DNA of 64,000 nucleotides from Cytophagales bacterium (GTDB lineage: Bacteria > Bacteroidota > Bacteroidia > Cytophagales > Spirosomataceae). The position numbers and the translations under genes were made by a program. Positions within the stretch are counted from its first letter, which is position 1. Each line of letters begins with the position of its first letter. Positions 17,493 through 25,768 of this stretch are shown in pieces. Below the pieces are notes generated by a model, which was given only the letters and a program-made list of their open reading frames with translations, was not told the origin of the DNA and made no database searches. The stretch is from positions 27,059 through 91,058 of the forward strand of contig JAAFJP010000026.1 of NCBI GenBank assembly GCA_013298125.1, given 5' to 3'.

Positions 17493-19928
17493 CTAAAACC
17501 GTACATTCCAAACCAAGCGATAAGCCCAATTATCTTGACTGTTTGGTAACTCATTTGCTCCCCATCTTCTGAAAACGCCAATTCCAGCCCCTACGTAAAA
17601 TAATTTCATAAACCTTTTTCTGAATAAATTATCCACCATCAAGCCTGATTCAAAGTAGCCTTTTTCTAAGGTTTTGAAGTCGACTCCTTCGTGGGCGTTT
17701 CTGTCGTTGGTGAAACTTCCAAACGCAACTCCTTGAAAAACAGATACATCTGGACGAAACCATTTGGTTTTGGGTTTTGATAATAAACTTCCAAAACTGT
17801 GGGTAATGAATAAGTTGGAGTATTGGTCGGAAGTAAATTCATATAGTCCCATCGTGTTGAAATGGTTGGCTACCCAAATTAAATTACCGCCATCCTCTGA
17901 TTTTCCTCCTCGCCCGTTGTATAGGTATGGATAAGGCACTTCTCCCCACGTTTTTCCTGCCGTCAGGTTGATAAACGTTTGCCCAAAACCTGGTGTATTG
18001 AGGTTATATTCAACTCGTGCGTTGAGTTTTGAGTAATACGTTTTACCTTCTGGAAAATATAAAACACCTTGAATAAAATTGAGTGCAAAGGTAGGAGAGG
18101 GGATTGCCGTGATAATTGAACCTCGCCCAATTTGCGAAAATTGCTCGCCAAAAGCATATCGAATTCCTACACTTACCTCAGAGGTATGAAAATCATCCAT
18201 CATCGGACTTGAGGGGTCGTGCATGGGATTGTGGTATTTGTATTTGTAGGTAGGATTACGGTATTCGTCTGTAAATGAGACAGATACGGTTGCGTACTTC
18301 AATGCTCTAAAATTGAGTTCAGCCTTTATTTGCTGCAAACTATCAGCTTTGGCAATCTGGAAAGTACGGATGAGTTCATACGGAATTTGGGGTGAATTCC
18401 AGATAAAATACTGAACGTTGCCAGGTTCAGAAATATCGCTTCGATAAGATAGACTCAGTCTCATTCGGGTCTTTTCGTCCAATGAAAATCTGATTCTGCC
18501 TTCATATTTAAATGCTTGGTCATTAAATCCGTAGCCCGCTTTGGTATCTAATCGGATGAATTTTGAGAAGTTTTCATTCGTCAAAACATTAAAAGTTGGG
18601 CGGATGCCTTCATAGACGTTGGCATCGAAGAGATTTTGAATTGATAAATCTAAATGTTTGCTCAAAGGAATCATGCCCGACACAAACCATTCGGAGGCAT
18701 TGAGGGAGGCGTTTTGGATAAATTTTTGAGCAATCGTTTTTGATTTATGATACAGAAAAGTATTTTTATCTCTAATCGAAAGCGAATCAGGTCGATGTAT
18801 TTTCCAAAAGTTTTCATCTTGATAAACCGCATCAGATTTGATTTCAAGCACATTTTCATCAAAATACGAAGCCAACATCGGTACGTCAATTTCAATGTTT
18901 TTGATAGAACTTCTAATATTGAACCGTAAACTTTGCCCGCCAACTTTAAACTCCGACAAAAGCCATTGAGCTGATAAATCTGTGGGAAACCATTTCTGAT
19001 TATTACCCACTCGCTCATACATTTGTTCTAACTTGAAATACAATAAAGACTTCTCTGCTGGTTCGGCTTCCACGTATTGTAGGGCAAAATCGCCCGAGTG
19101 GATATGCAAAACACCCTTCAATCCTTCAAAATTTGAGCGTTTTTGTGGAGCAAATTCTATGACAAAAGTGCTATCGCCAGGCTCAATGACAAGCGTATCG
19201 ACTAAATCAAAATCATAACGATTGGTTGCCCCTTTGGCGAGTGGATTTACGTAAATTAATTGCTCGCTCAATTGTCTTCCTTGAAATTGGATGAAGTCTC
19301 TGTAAAATCCAAATTGTTGTAAAAGTGGCGTTAGACTCGTGAATAGCGTACTTTTTGTACCTGATGTACGAGAAGCGGTGATAATTTCTTTGCTCAGATT
19401 AGGGCGAATGAACTGCCGAGTTGCATAACTTTCATTGACAAACAAATCACTCTTTTGAAGAATTTTACCTAATTTTTTATTAGGATTCAGTGAATCAATA
19501 TCTGCAGTGACGATGCTTTTGTGATAGACTTCATACTTAAAAGAAGGATAATTTTCGGGGTCGTTGATTGGTTTATTCTTGATGGCGGCATCAATAATTC
19601 TATGGGCGGGATTAATAAAACGTACCGTTACCTCACTCAACTGATTTTCTTTTTCATCCAAAAAAACAACACTCGCTTTTGAGGCTTTTATGACCTTCGG
19701 AAAATATCCTATCGAACTGAAAATCAGCTCCGTATCTTTACTATTTACATCAATCGAAAAACTGCCATCATCTTTTGAGATTATCCCTTTCGTAGTGTTC
19801 TTGATAGAAATCGACACAAAAGGCAAAGGCTCACGGGTACGTGCATTAAAGACCTGCCCTGAGATTACCTGTGCCTGTAAACTGATTGAAATATGTATGA
19901 GAATAAAGAGAAGTACTAATTTTTTCAT
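17493..19928 (-). CDS. DUF5686 outer-membrane protein with carboxypeptidase-like regulatory domain
   Basis: 811 residues with an N-terminal signal (KKLVLLFILIHISISLQAQ). Residues about 20-105 form a CarboxypepD_reg-like beta-sandwich (VISGQVFNARTREPLPFVSISI, ELIFSSIGYFPKV), also seen at the start of SusC proteins. The rest is the DUF5686 region: a periplasmic part with PAHRIIDAAIKNKPINDPENYPSFKYEVYH-like features, then a predicted beta-barrel ending in an aromatic residue (YRLVWNVRF). The function of the family is not known; it is common in Bacteroidota outer membranes. It is read alone, with repeats on both sides. Confidence 0.88.
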   Translation of the reverse strand: MKKLVLLFILIHISISLQAQVISGQVFNARTREPLPFVSISIKNTTKGIISKDDGSFSIDVNSKDTELIFSSIGYFPKVIKASKASVVFLDEKENQLSEVTVRFINPAHRIIDAAIKNKPINDPENYPSFKYEVYHKSIVTADIDSLNPNKKLGKILQKSDLFVNESYATRQFIRPNLSKEIITASRTSGTKSTLFTSLTPLLQQFGFYRDFIQFQGRQLSEQLIYVNPLAKGATNRYDFDLVDTLVIEPGDSTFVIEFAPQKRSNFEGLKGVLHIHSGDFALQYVEAEPAEKSLLYFKLEQMYERVGNNQKWFPTDLSAQWLLSEFKVGGQSLRFNIRSSIKNIEIDVPMLASYFDENVLEIKSDAVYQDENFWKIHRPDSLSIRDKNTFLYHKSKTIAQKFIQNASLNASEWFVSGMIPLSKHLDLSIQNLFDANVYEGIRPTFNVLTNENFSKFIRLDTKAGYGFNDQAFKYEGRIRFSLDEKTRMRLSLSYRSDISEPGNVQYFIWNSPQIPYELIRTFQIAKADSLQQIKAELNFRALKYATVSVSFTDEYRNPTYKYKYHNPMHDPSSPMMDDFHTSEVSVGIRYAFGEQFSQIGRGSIITAIPSPTFALNFIQGVLYFPEGKTYYSKLNARVEYNLNTPGFGQTFINLTAGKTWGEVPYPYLYNGRGGKSEDGGNLIWVANHFNTMGLYEFTSDQYSNLFITHSFGSLLSKPKTKWFRPDVSVFQGVAFGSFTNDRNAHEGVDFKTLEKGYFESGLMVDNLFRKRFMKLFYVGAGIGVFRRWGANELPNSQDNWAYRLVWNVRF

Positions 19929-20060
19929 GGAATTGCGACGTAAAATTGGCGAGTTTGCGTACGCAATTTATAGAATTGTAGAGATTAGAATGTCGGGTAA
20001 CTGACAAAGCTACAAGATTCGCTTTTCGTATTCTTGGTCGGTGTTACCAACGTACTATAG

Positions 20061-20126
20061 TGCGAAAGGCACTGTCTGAAAAAATAATTTTTAAATATAA
20101 TTATTTTTCAGACAGTACCTTTCGCA
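20061..20126. repeat. Long palindrome TGCGAAAGG...CCTTTCGCA
   Basis: Arms TGCGAAAGGCACTGTCTG and its reverse complement (one mismatch), extended by A/T pairs to a stem of nearly 30 base pairs with a short loop. It lies between the sialidase stop and the DUF5686 start, and on the minus strand could act as a terminator for the sialidase group. Confidence 0.75.
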
Positions 20127-20182
20127 TTATGGCTGGTGGAGACACTCTCAAATTTCAAAATCCAGCCTTTTTTTATATTCTT

Positions 20183-21469
20183 CTACAACCCCACCACACT
20201 AACCTTCAATCCATTCCGCTTATTCGCTTGTTTTACTTCATAAGCCACAAGTAGTTGATTATCAATTACTAAGCCCGTTGAATTGATGCCGTTCGATGAA
20301 CCATCTACCCAAACTGTTTCAGAAACTTTACTGTTATTTATTTTCTTGAAAGCTATCTGCGTAAGATTTCCTTCTGGTTTATTTTGTTCCCAAAGCATCA
20401 CTTGATTTTGTGAACCATTGGCTAAAAAAGCATTTTTGGCAGAAGCATCGTCTAAAACCACTAATTTCTTCCCCTCACCACTTACTAATCTGATTCCCTT
20501 CTCTTTATCAGCACCCGAAAACCACGCAAACAATGAACCCTTGCCCGCAGTAGTTGAAACCGCTCCACTGTGTGGACAACCGCTTATTTTCCATTCGTCA
20601 TTGTGCAAAATCTGAGATTTCGAGAATGTCGCCGCATTGTCCGTAGAGGTCATTTTTGCCATGTCTCGGATGTCGTCATTATTATCACGATAAACGATGG
20701 TCAAAGTACCTTTGGCATCAATCAACATATTTATGGGACAACAATCGCACACCACAGGGTCGATGACTTTCTCGGGTTGAAATGCTCCATTTTTCGTAAC
20801 AACCATTCTCAAATCACGCTCTTCGTGTTTGGTGCTGTTGGCTACGTCTTTCAAATAAGCTACTGCAATTTCATCATTTGGCAATACAACAGCATCAAAA
20901 AAGCCTCTCGTAATACCTCGTTTTGGGTCTGAATCTACTGAAACAGGAATCGTCCAAGTTGTGCCATTGTCTTTTGAAACACAATAAACGATATTTGAAG
21001 AACGCTTACCACCACCACGTCCACCTTCGGGAGGGGTAGTTGAGGTCGAGGCAGTTGGAACAACATCTCTATTTGAGAAAATAGCTACCAAACTTCCGTC
21101 TTTTTTCGTAAGCACTTTTGCCCGCATCATACGGCTATTTCCTACGCCTGTTCCCGCAAAAATTACTTTTTTATCAGAAAACGTTTTGCCTTTATCTTTT
21201 GAAAAAGCCAAGCAAAAAGAGGTAATGCCTTGTGGGTCTTTCTCCGTCCACGAGAGCATGACCTCACCTTTGGGCGTTTGTGCGAGCAAAGGCATCGAAT
21301 AGGCTTTGGTCGTATCGTCAGGGTTGAGATTCGAGAAAGAATTTCCCTCTAAATCTGAATGGCAAACTGCGATTTCAGAGATTGGAGAGGTTCTTTCTGT
21401 TTTTTTAGCAAAGAAAAATGCTCCAAATCCGAACAAGAAAATTTGAAATGAGATGAGTAATTTTATCAT
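20183..21469 (-). CDS. Sialidase/BNR-repeat family beta-propeller protein, exported
   Basis: 428 residues with a signal-like N-terminus (ISFQIFLFGFGAFFFAKK). Several Asp-box (BNR) motifs are visible: FSKDKGKTFS, VSKDNGTTWT and the weaker STDNAATFS, each marking a blade of a sialidase-type propeller. Other segments (MLSWTEKDPQG, VVLPNDEIAVAYL) fit. The catalytic arginine triad and FRIP motif of true sialidases are not evident, so hydrolase activity is doubtful. A glycine-rich insert (PPEGGRGGG) near residue 145 looks foreign. Third gene of a minus-strand set after the flavin oxidase and lactonase. Confidence 0.8.
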   Translation of the reverse strand: MIKLLISFQIFLFGFGAFFFAKKTERTSPISEIAVCHSDLEGNSFSNLNPDDTTKAYSMPLLAQTPKGEVMLSWTEKDPQGITSFCLAFSKDKGKTFSDKKVIFAGTGVGNSRMMRAKVLTKKDGSLVAIFSNRDVVPTASTSTTPPEGGRGGGKRSSNIVYCVSKDNGTTWTIPVSVDSDPKRGITRGFFDAVVLPNDEIAVAYLKDVANSTKHEERDLRMVVTKNGAFQPEKVIDPVVCDCCPINMLIDAKGTLTIVYRDNNDDIRDMAKMTSTDNAATFSKSQILHNDEWKISGCPHSGAVSTTAGKGSLFAWFSGADKEKGIRLVSGEGKKLVVLDDASAKNAFLANGSQNQVMLWEQNKPEGNLTQIAFKKINNSKVSETVWVDGSSNGINSTGLVIDNQLLVAYEVKQANKRNGLKVSVVGL

Positions 21470-21523
21470 TGTTTTATTGATTTATGTTTTTGTCTTCTTT
21501 GATTTTGGGTAAAATTAATCAAT

Positions 21524-21584
21524 AAATTACAAACGGGGGTTATTATTTAGAATTTTTCTAAATAATAACCCCCGTTTGTAATTT
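21524..21584. repeat. Perfect 29-bp inverted repeat between lactonase and sialidase genes
   Basis: Positions 21524-21552 (containing ACAAACGGGGGTTATTATTT) are perfectly complementary to 21556-21584, with a 3-base loop. In the minus-strand transcript it would form a very stable hairpin between two genes read in the same direction, so it may end or weaken read-through, or protect an mRNA end. Confidence 0.8.
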
Positions 21585-21600
21585 AAGACAAAAGATTTGA

Positions 21601-22731
21601 TTAAAAACTAACCATCTTCAAACAAACAGGATTAGGCACAGCAATTTCCTTTCCCGTAGGTGTGAGTGTGCCTTTCTGTGCATCACGCTTAAAAATCGTA
21701 ATATTATCTGAGTCCTGATTGGCTACTAAAACAAAATTTCCAGTGGGGTCAATCATAAAATTTCTTGGTTTTTTGCCTATGACAGATTGATGTGCTACGT
21801 AGGTCAATTTTCCCGTTTTTGAGTCAATCGAATAAATCACTAAACTATCATGCACACGGTTTGAAGCGTAGAGAAATTTACCATCGGGCGAGATATGAAT
21901 ATCTGCCGAATTAAAATCTCCTGTATGATTAGCTGGCTTGGTCGAAATGGTCTGTATTGCCGTCAGAGAACCTTTTTTGTAATCAAAAGCACTTACTTCA
22001 CCCGTCATTTCGTGGATAACGTAAGCATTTTTTCCGTTAGGATGAAAGGTGAAATGTCTTGGTCCAGAGCCATCTTGAACCTTCGTGAAGGCAGGATTTC
22101 CAGCTGTCAATTTGCCCGTTTTTGCATCCAAAGCATAGCTCATAACTTTATCAATTCCCAAATCTGGTACAAAGATATCTACATTATTAGGAGCAATATT
22201 TATCGAATGCACATGAGGTCCTTCTTGACGATTTGGGTTTACACTTTTACCTTCGTGTTGAATCGTTTGTGTCGGTTTTCCTAAGCCTCCATTAGCTTCT
22301 ACGGGCAAAATGGTCAAGTTTCCAGCTCCATAATTTCCCGCAATTACCCACTTCCCAGTTTTATCAATATCAACATGACAAGGATAATTTCCATTGGATG
22401 ATTGTGTACTGAGTTGCGTTAAAGTACCTGTTTTTTTATCAAAAGCAAAGGAATAAATCGCTCCATTTTTATCAACTTCACCTGCCGAATAAACATATTT
22501 TTCATTAGGAGAGACTACCAAAAAAGAAGGATTTTTTAAGCCTTTGGCAATGCTTTCTTCCATAAATTCACCCGTCTGAACATTGAATTTATACACGTAA
22601 ATACCTTCACTTTTTCCAGAAGTGTATGTACCAACCAAAAGGTGAAAATCACTACTCATTTTCTGTTTTGGGGCTTTTTGGGCAAAAATGGATGTGCAAA
22701 TGAATGTAAGAAATAAGAATATTTTTTTCAT
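21601..22731 (-). CDS. Lactonase family beta-propeller protein (6-phosphogluconolactonase-like), secreted
   Basis: 376 residues with a signal peptide (MKKIFLFLTFICTSIFAQK). Seven-bladed lactonase features: LLVGTYTSGKSEGIYVYKF at the start, NPSFLVVSPNEKYVYSAGE, GNYPCHVDIDKTGKWVIAGNYGAGN, RQEGPHVHS, GPRHFTFHPNGK and SPDGKFLYASNRVHDS. This family includes YbhE-type 6-phosphogluconolactonase and exported lactonases that open sugar lactones. In the periplasm its natural substrate would be a lactone made by a sugar dehydrogenase such as the GMC enzyme at 9101-10816; that link is inference. It lies 57 bases after the flavin oxidase, on the same strand. Confidence 0.9.
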   Translation of the reverse strand: MKKIFLFLTFICTSIFAQKAPKQKMSSDFHLLVGTYTSGKSEGIYVYKFNVQTGEFMEESIAKGLKNPSFLVVSPNEKYVYSAGEVDKNGAIYSFAFDKKTGTLTQLSTQSSNGNYPCHVDIDKTGKWVIAGNYGAGNLTILPVEANGGLGKPTQTIQHEGKSVNPNRQEGPHVHSINIAPNNVDIFVPDLGIDKVMSYALDAKTGKLTAGNPAFTKVQDGSGPRHFTFHPNGKNAYVIHEMTGEVSAFDYKKGSLTAIQTISTKPANHTGDFNSADIHISPDGKFLYASNRVHDSLVIYSIDSKTGKLTYVAHQSVIGKKPRNFMIDPTGNFVLVANQDSDNITIFKRDAQKGTLTPTGKEIAVPNPVCLKMVSF

Positions 22732-22788
22732 GGAATTTGTTTTGAAATGTTATAACGTTACAAGTTAAGGATTATTTGCAAAAATATC

Positions 22789-24297
22789 TCAGCCATTCAC
22801 CCGCTTAATCAACTCCTCCGCTGCCATCCGACCCGTCTCCGCCCCACCATTCATATATCCCTGCGAGTCTTTTGAGCAATGTTCTCCTGCAAATAAAATA
22901 CTGTTGATAGGCTCAGATTCTACTCCGCCAAAAGCCGTTTTTTGCCCAACCGTCATGCAGGCGTAACTGCCCTTTGCGTGAGGAGAATTACCCCAATTAA
23001 AAGTGCCTTTTTTACCGTTAAATTGTTCTTTTATGCCTGGATAAATTATGTTTAATTTGTTTAAATAATCTCCTATTTGGTTGTCATTCAAGCCTTTACC
23101 TATTTTTCCGCCAAAGAAAACGGAATAGCCTCCCGCCCCCTCATTGTTCGTTTGCATCTGTGAACTATCCCAACCGTTGTGCATCAAATTACTGAGTACA
23201 TAGCCCGAAAAACCTTGCTCTCTCCAAATTCTTTTGTTCATGCCCAAGAACATTTTTGAGTTTGTTCCGTAGGATAACTCTTTGATACATTTTTCTTTTT
23301 TAGGTGACATATCTACATTCATTTTTACTTCTCTCAAAACAGAAAACGGAATCGTTATTATCACAAAATCTGCCATGATTTCTTTGCCATTTTGGAAGGC
23401 TAATTTGTACTCCATCCCCTTTTCAGTAAGAGATTCTAATTGATATTCACGCTCAATTTGTCCTTCCAAAGTCTTCGCCAAAGCATCCACTACTTTTTGA
23501 TTTCCACCAATGACTTTATATCGTTCATCGCTTTCTCCATAAATATCAAAACCATTGGCGGTGTTGGTGTCTAATAATTCCAAAAATGCGATACAGTTCT
23601 GAATATCAGACTCCAAGCCCATTTCTGCCGTGTAAGAAATCCTCAATAAATCGTACAACCACCCTGTGATACCAATTTTTTGGAGGTATTCATCCAAAGA
23701 TAATTTGTCCAAAGCCATCAAAGCGGGATTTTTATAGTTGTCGGTGGCAACCAAAGCCGCATCTTTTTTGATGATTGACAAATACGGTTTGATGGCTTCA
23801 ATCAAAGATTTTTCAGAAATTCTGTGATTGTCAAAATAAAAATCATGCTTGACCAGATTGCGTTTTACTTCTTCTGGGGCTTGCATATCCAATAATTTCA
23901 AGTCAAATTCTTTGCATAAATCTAACATATCCTTATGCGATGAATCAATGAATTCACCTCCTAATTCTGTCGTGATATTTTCTGCCAATAACCCTGTGGC
24001 ACTCATCATGCGTCCGCCTGTGCGTTTGGCAGCTTCATAAATAGTAGGTTTGAAACCCGCCTTGTTGAGATAATGGGCGGCGGTCAATCCCGCAATTCCT
24101 CCACCGATGATGGCAATTTTTATGTCTTTTTTCGTGACACAACTTACAAAATCAGTTGCCACAAAAGTAGCTAAGGAAGCCACAGACGCATTTTTGATAA
24201 ATGTTCTTCGTGAATTATCAAAATCAAAATTAGGATTCTGAGCCTGTAAAAAAGCACGGCGGAATAGTCTGAGAATGGGAGATTTTGGATTTTTCAT
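22789..24297 (-). CDS. FAD-dependent oxidoreductase, flavin monoamine oxidase family, exported
   Basis: 502 residues. After a 27-residue leader the sequence NSRRTFIKNASVASLATFV is a twin-arginine-like signal. The FAD-binding GGGIAGLTAAHYLNKAG and TGGRMMSA motifs follow, and near the C-terminus are ILFAGEHCSKDSQGYMNGGAETG, typical of amine oxidases. Such enzymes oxidise amines or related substrates with oxygen or another acceptor; the substrate is unknown. It heads a minus-strand group with the lactonase and sialidase-like genes and faces the sugar kinase gene across a shared regulatory region (24327-24390). Confidence 0.87.
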   Translation of the reverse strand: MKNPKSPILRLFRRAFLQAQNPNFDFDNSRRTFIKNASVASLATFVATDFVSCVTKKDIKIAIIGGGIAGLTAAHYLNKAGFKPTIYEAAKRTGGRMMSATGLLAENITTELGGEFIDSSHKDMLDLCKEFDLKLLDMQAPEEVKRNLVKHDFYFDNHRISEKSLIEAIKPYLSIIKKDAALVATDNYKNPALMALDKLSLDEYLQKIGITGWLYDLLRISYTAEMGLESDIQNCIAFLELLDTNTANGFDIYGESDERYKVIGGNQKVVDALAKTLEGQIEREYQLESLTEKGMEYKLAFQNGKEIMADFVIITIPFSVLREVKMNVDMSPKKEKCIKELSYGTNSKMFLGMNKRIWREQGFSGYVLSNLMHNGWDSSQMQTNNEGAGGYSVFFGGKIGKGLNDNQIGDYLNKLNIIYPGIKEQFNGKKGTFNWGNSPHAKGSYACMTVGQKTAFGGVESEPINSILFAGEHCSKDSQGYMNGGAETGRMAAEELIKRVNG

Positions 24298-24326
24298 GAG
24301 TTAGTTTTTTATGAGTAATTGAGTTA

Positions 24327-24390
24327 TAAAATTATGCTTAAAAATATTTTTCTCTCAACTTGTATATACAAGTCAAGTTGCCTAATTTTA
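24327..24390. promoter_or_regulatory. Divergent promoter region with palindromic operator (second copy)
   Basis: The core ACTTGTATATACAAGT at 24358-24373 equals that at 6480-6495. On the plus strand TTG at 24360-24362, 20 bases, and TAATTTTA at 24383-24390 form the kinase promoter, the same layout as at the catabolic cluster. On the minus strand a TTG at 24358-24356 and TAATTTTA at 24334-24327, 21 bases apart, could serve the flavin oxidase gene. One bound regulator would cover both -33 boxes. Confidence 0.7.
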
Positions 24391-24510
24391 CATTAGCAAA
24401 TTATGATAAGACGTATCAAGAATTAAGTGGAAAATCATTAATTTTATCCGTAAAGGTAAAAGTCTCAAATAGGATAAACAATCCGTTGAATCAATAACAA
24501 GAAAACAATT

Positions 24511-25695
24511 TTGAAAACATTATTTAATTCCTTAATCAAAGCTCTCAATACGTATCAAAAATCAGGGCAAAGTTTTAAAGCTATCGTTGGTTTTGATGGC
24601 TATGTTGATAAAATTCAGAAAGTAGTGAGGAGCAAAAATGGCTCACAGTCAGTTTATTACAACACTATTACAGAAATTGCTAACCATGTAGCGACATTAG
24701 CGGGTGTGAGTGGACAAATAGAAATCCGAAACTTAGAACTCAAATTAGGCGGTAATGCTCCCATCATGGCAAATTCTCTGGGGGCTTTGAATATAAAAAA
24801 TACTTGTATCGGGACGATGGGTTATCCAGATTTGAATAATGTTTTTGAAGAGATGCACCCCAATTGTCAGGTTGTTTCAATAGCCGAACCCGCCCAAACG
24901 AATGCCATGGAGTTTGATGATGGTAAACTGATTTTTTCAGAAGTAAGTACCTTTGAGCAACTCACATGGACGTACGTAGCGGCAGTGACTGGGATGGAAA
25001 ACCTATCAAAATGGATTTATGAAAGTCAATTAGTTTCCTTCGTAGATTGGGCAAATTTGAACTACTGCACGGATATTTGGGAAGGAGTTTTAGAAGATAT
25101 TGTCGTGACATTAAACCCTTCTCCCAACGAAAAAGAAATAGGAAGGTATTATGAAGTGAATAAAAAAATAGCCGATGAAGAAGGAATAGGCATGAGACAT
25201 AAAAACTATTTCTTTGACCTCTGCGACCCTTCAAAACGTTCCAAAGAAGAAATTTTAGCCGCTCTTTCAGTCATCAATCGTTATAAACCTTACGGTAAAG
25301 TAACCTTGGGAATGAATGAAAACGAAGCCCGAAAAGTATATAAATCATTAGATGGAGAAAACTCAAGTGTTGTTGATTTACAGACCGTTGCGAGATATAT
25401 TTTTGATAAAATAACGGTTCATCAAGTCTTAATTCATCCAACAGACCGTTCGATTGTAGCGACTGAAAATAAAATTTTTGAAGTGAAAGGTAGGCTCGTT
25501 CCTGAGCCAAGAATTCTCACGGGTGGGGGAGACAATTTGAATGCAGGTTTTTGTTTGGGCTTAGTGCTTGACTTACCCATTGAACAAACGATGCTCTTAG
25601 GCATGGCAAATTCGGGTACATATATCACCAACAGAGCAAGCCCAAACGTCGAGGAATTGGTTGAATACTTGGAGATGTGGGAGAGGGAGATATGA
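24511..25695 (+). CDS. PfkB-family carbohydrate kinase
   Basis: 394 residues from a TTG codon. The early sequence AIVGFDGYVDKIQKVV, the glycine patch LKLGGNAPIMANSLGALN (substrate-binding, like the GGxxxN signature) and the C-terminal ILTGGGDNLNAGFCLGL, with the catalytic aspartate and anion-hole loop (usual GAGDxFxxG), place it in the ribokinase/PfkB family. MNENEARKVY matches the family's NxxE motif region. It phosphorylates a sugar or keto-acid sugar with ATP. The substrate is unknown; the operator shared with the aldolase cluster suggests it provides the aldolase substrate. The 5' untranslated region is long, about 110 bases, if the predicted promoter is right. Confidence 0.85.
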   Translation: MKTLFNSLIKALNTYQKSGQSFKAIVGFDGYVDKIQKVVRSKNGSQSVYYNTITEIANHVATLAGVSGQIEIRNLELKLGGNAPIMANSLGALNIKNTCIGTMGYPDLNNVFEEMHPNCQVVSIAEPAQTNAMEFDDGKLIFSEVSTFEQLTWTYVAAVTGMENLSKWIYESQLVSFVDWANLNYCTDIWEGVLEDIVVTLNPSPNEKEIGRYYEVNKKIADEEGIGMRHKNYFFDLCDPSKRSKEEILAALSVINRYKPYGKVTLGMNENEARKVYKSLDGENSSVVDLQTVARYIFDKITVHQVLIHPTDRSIVATENKIFEVKGRLVPEPRILTGGGDNLNAGFCLGLVLDLPIEQTMLLGMANSGTYITNRASPNVEELVEYLEMWEREI

Positions 25696-25697
25696 GA

Positions 25698-25740
25698 AGT
25701 TGTTAAGTTATTAATTTTGTAATTCAATAACTTAACAACT
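25698..25740. terminator. Bidirectional terminator between kinase and BamA-like genes
   Basis: AGTTGTTAAGTTATT and AATAACTTAACAACT form a 15-bp perfect stem with a 13-base loop between convergent genes. Part of the arm (CTTAACAACT) repeats again at 25752-25761. Confidence 0.6.
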
Positions 25741-25768
25741 TATAAATTAGAGACTTAACAACTGATTC

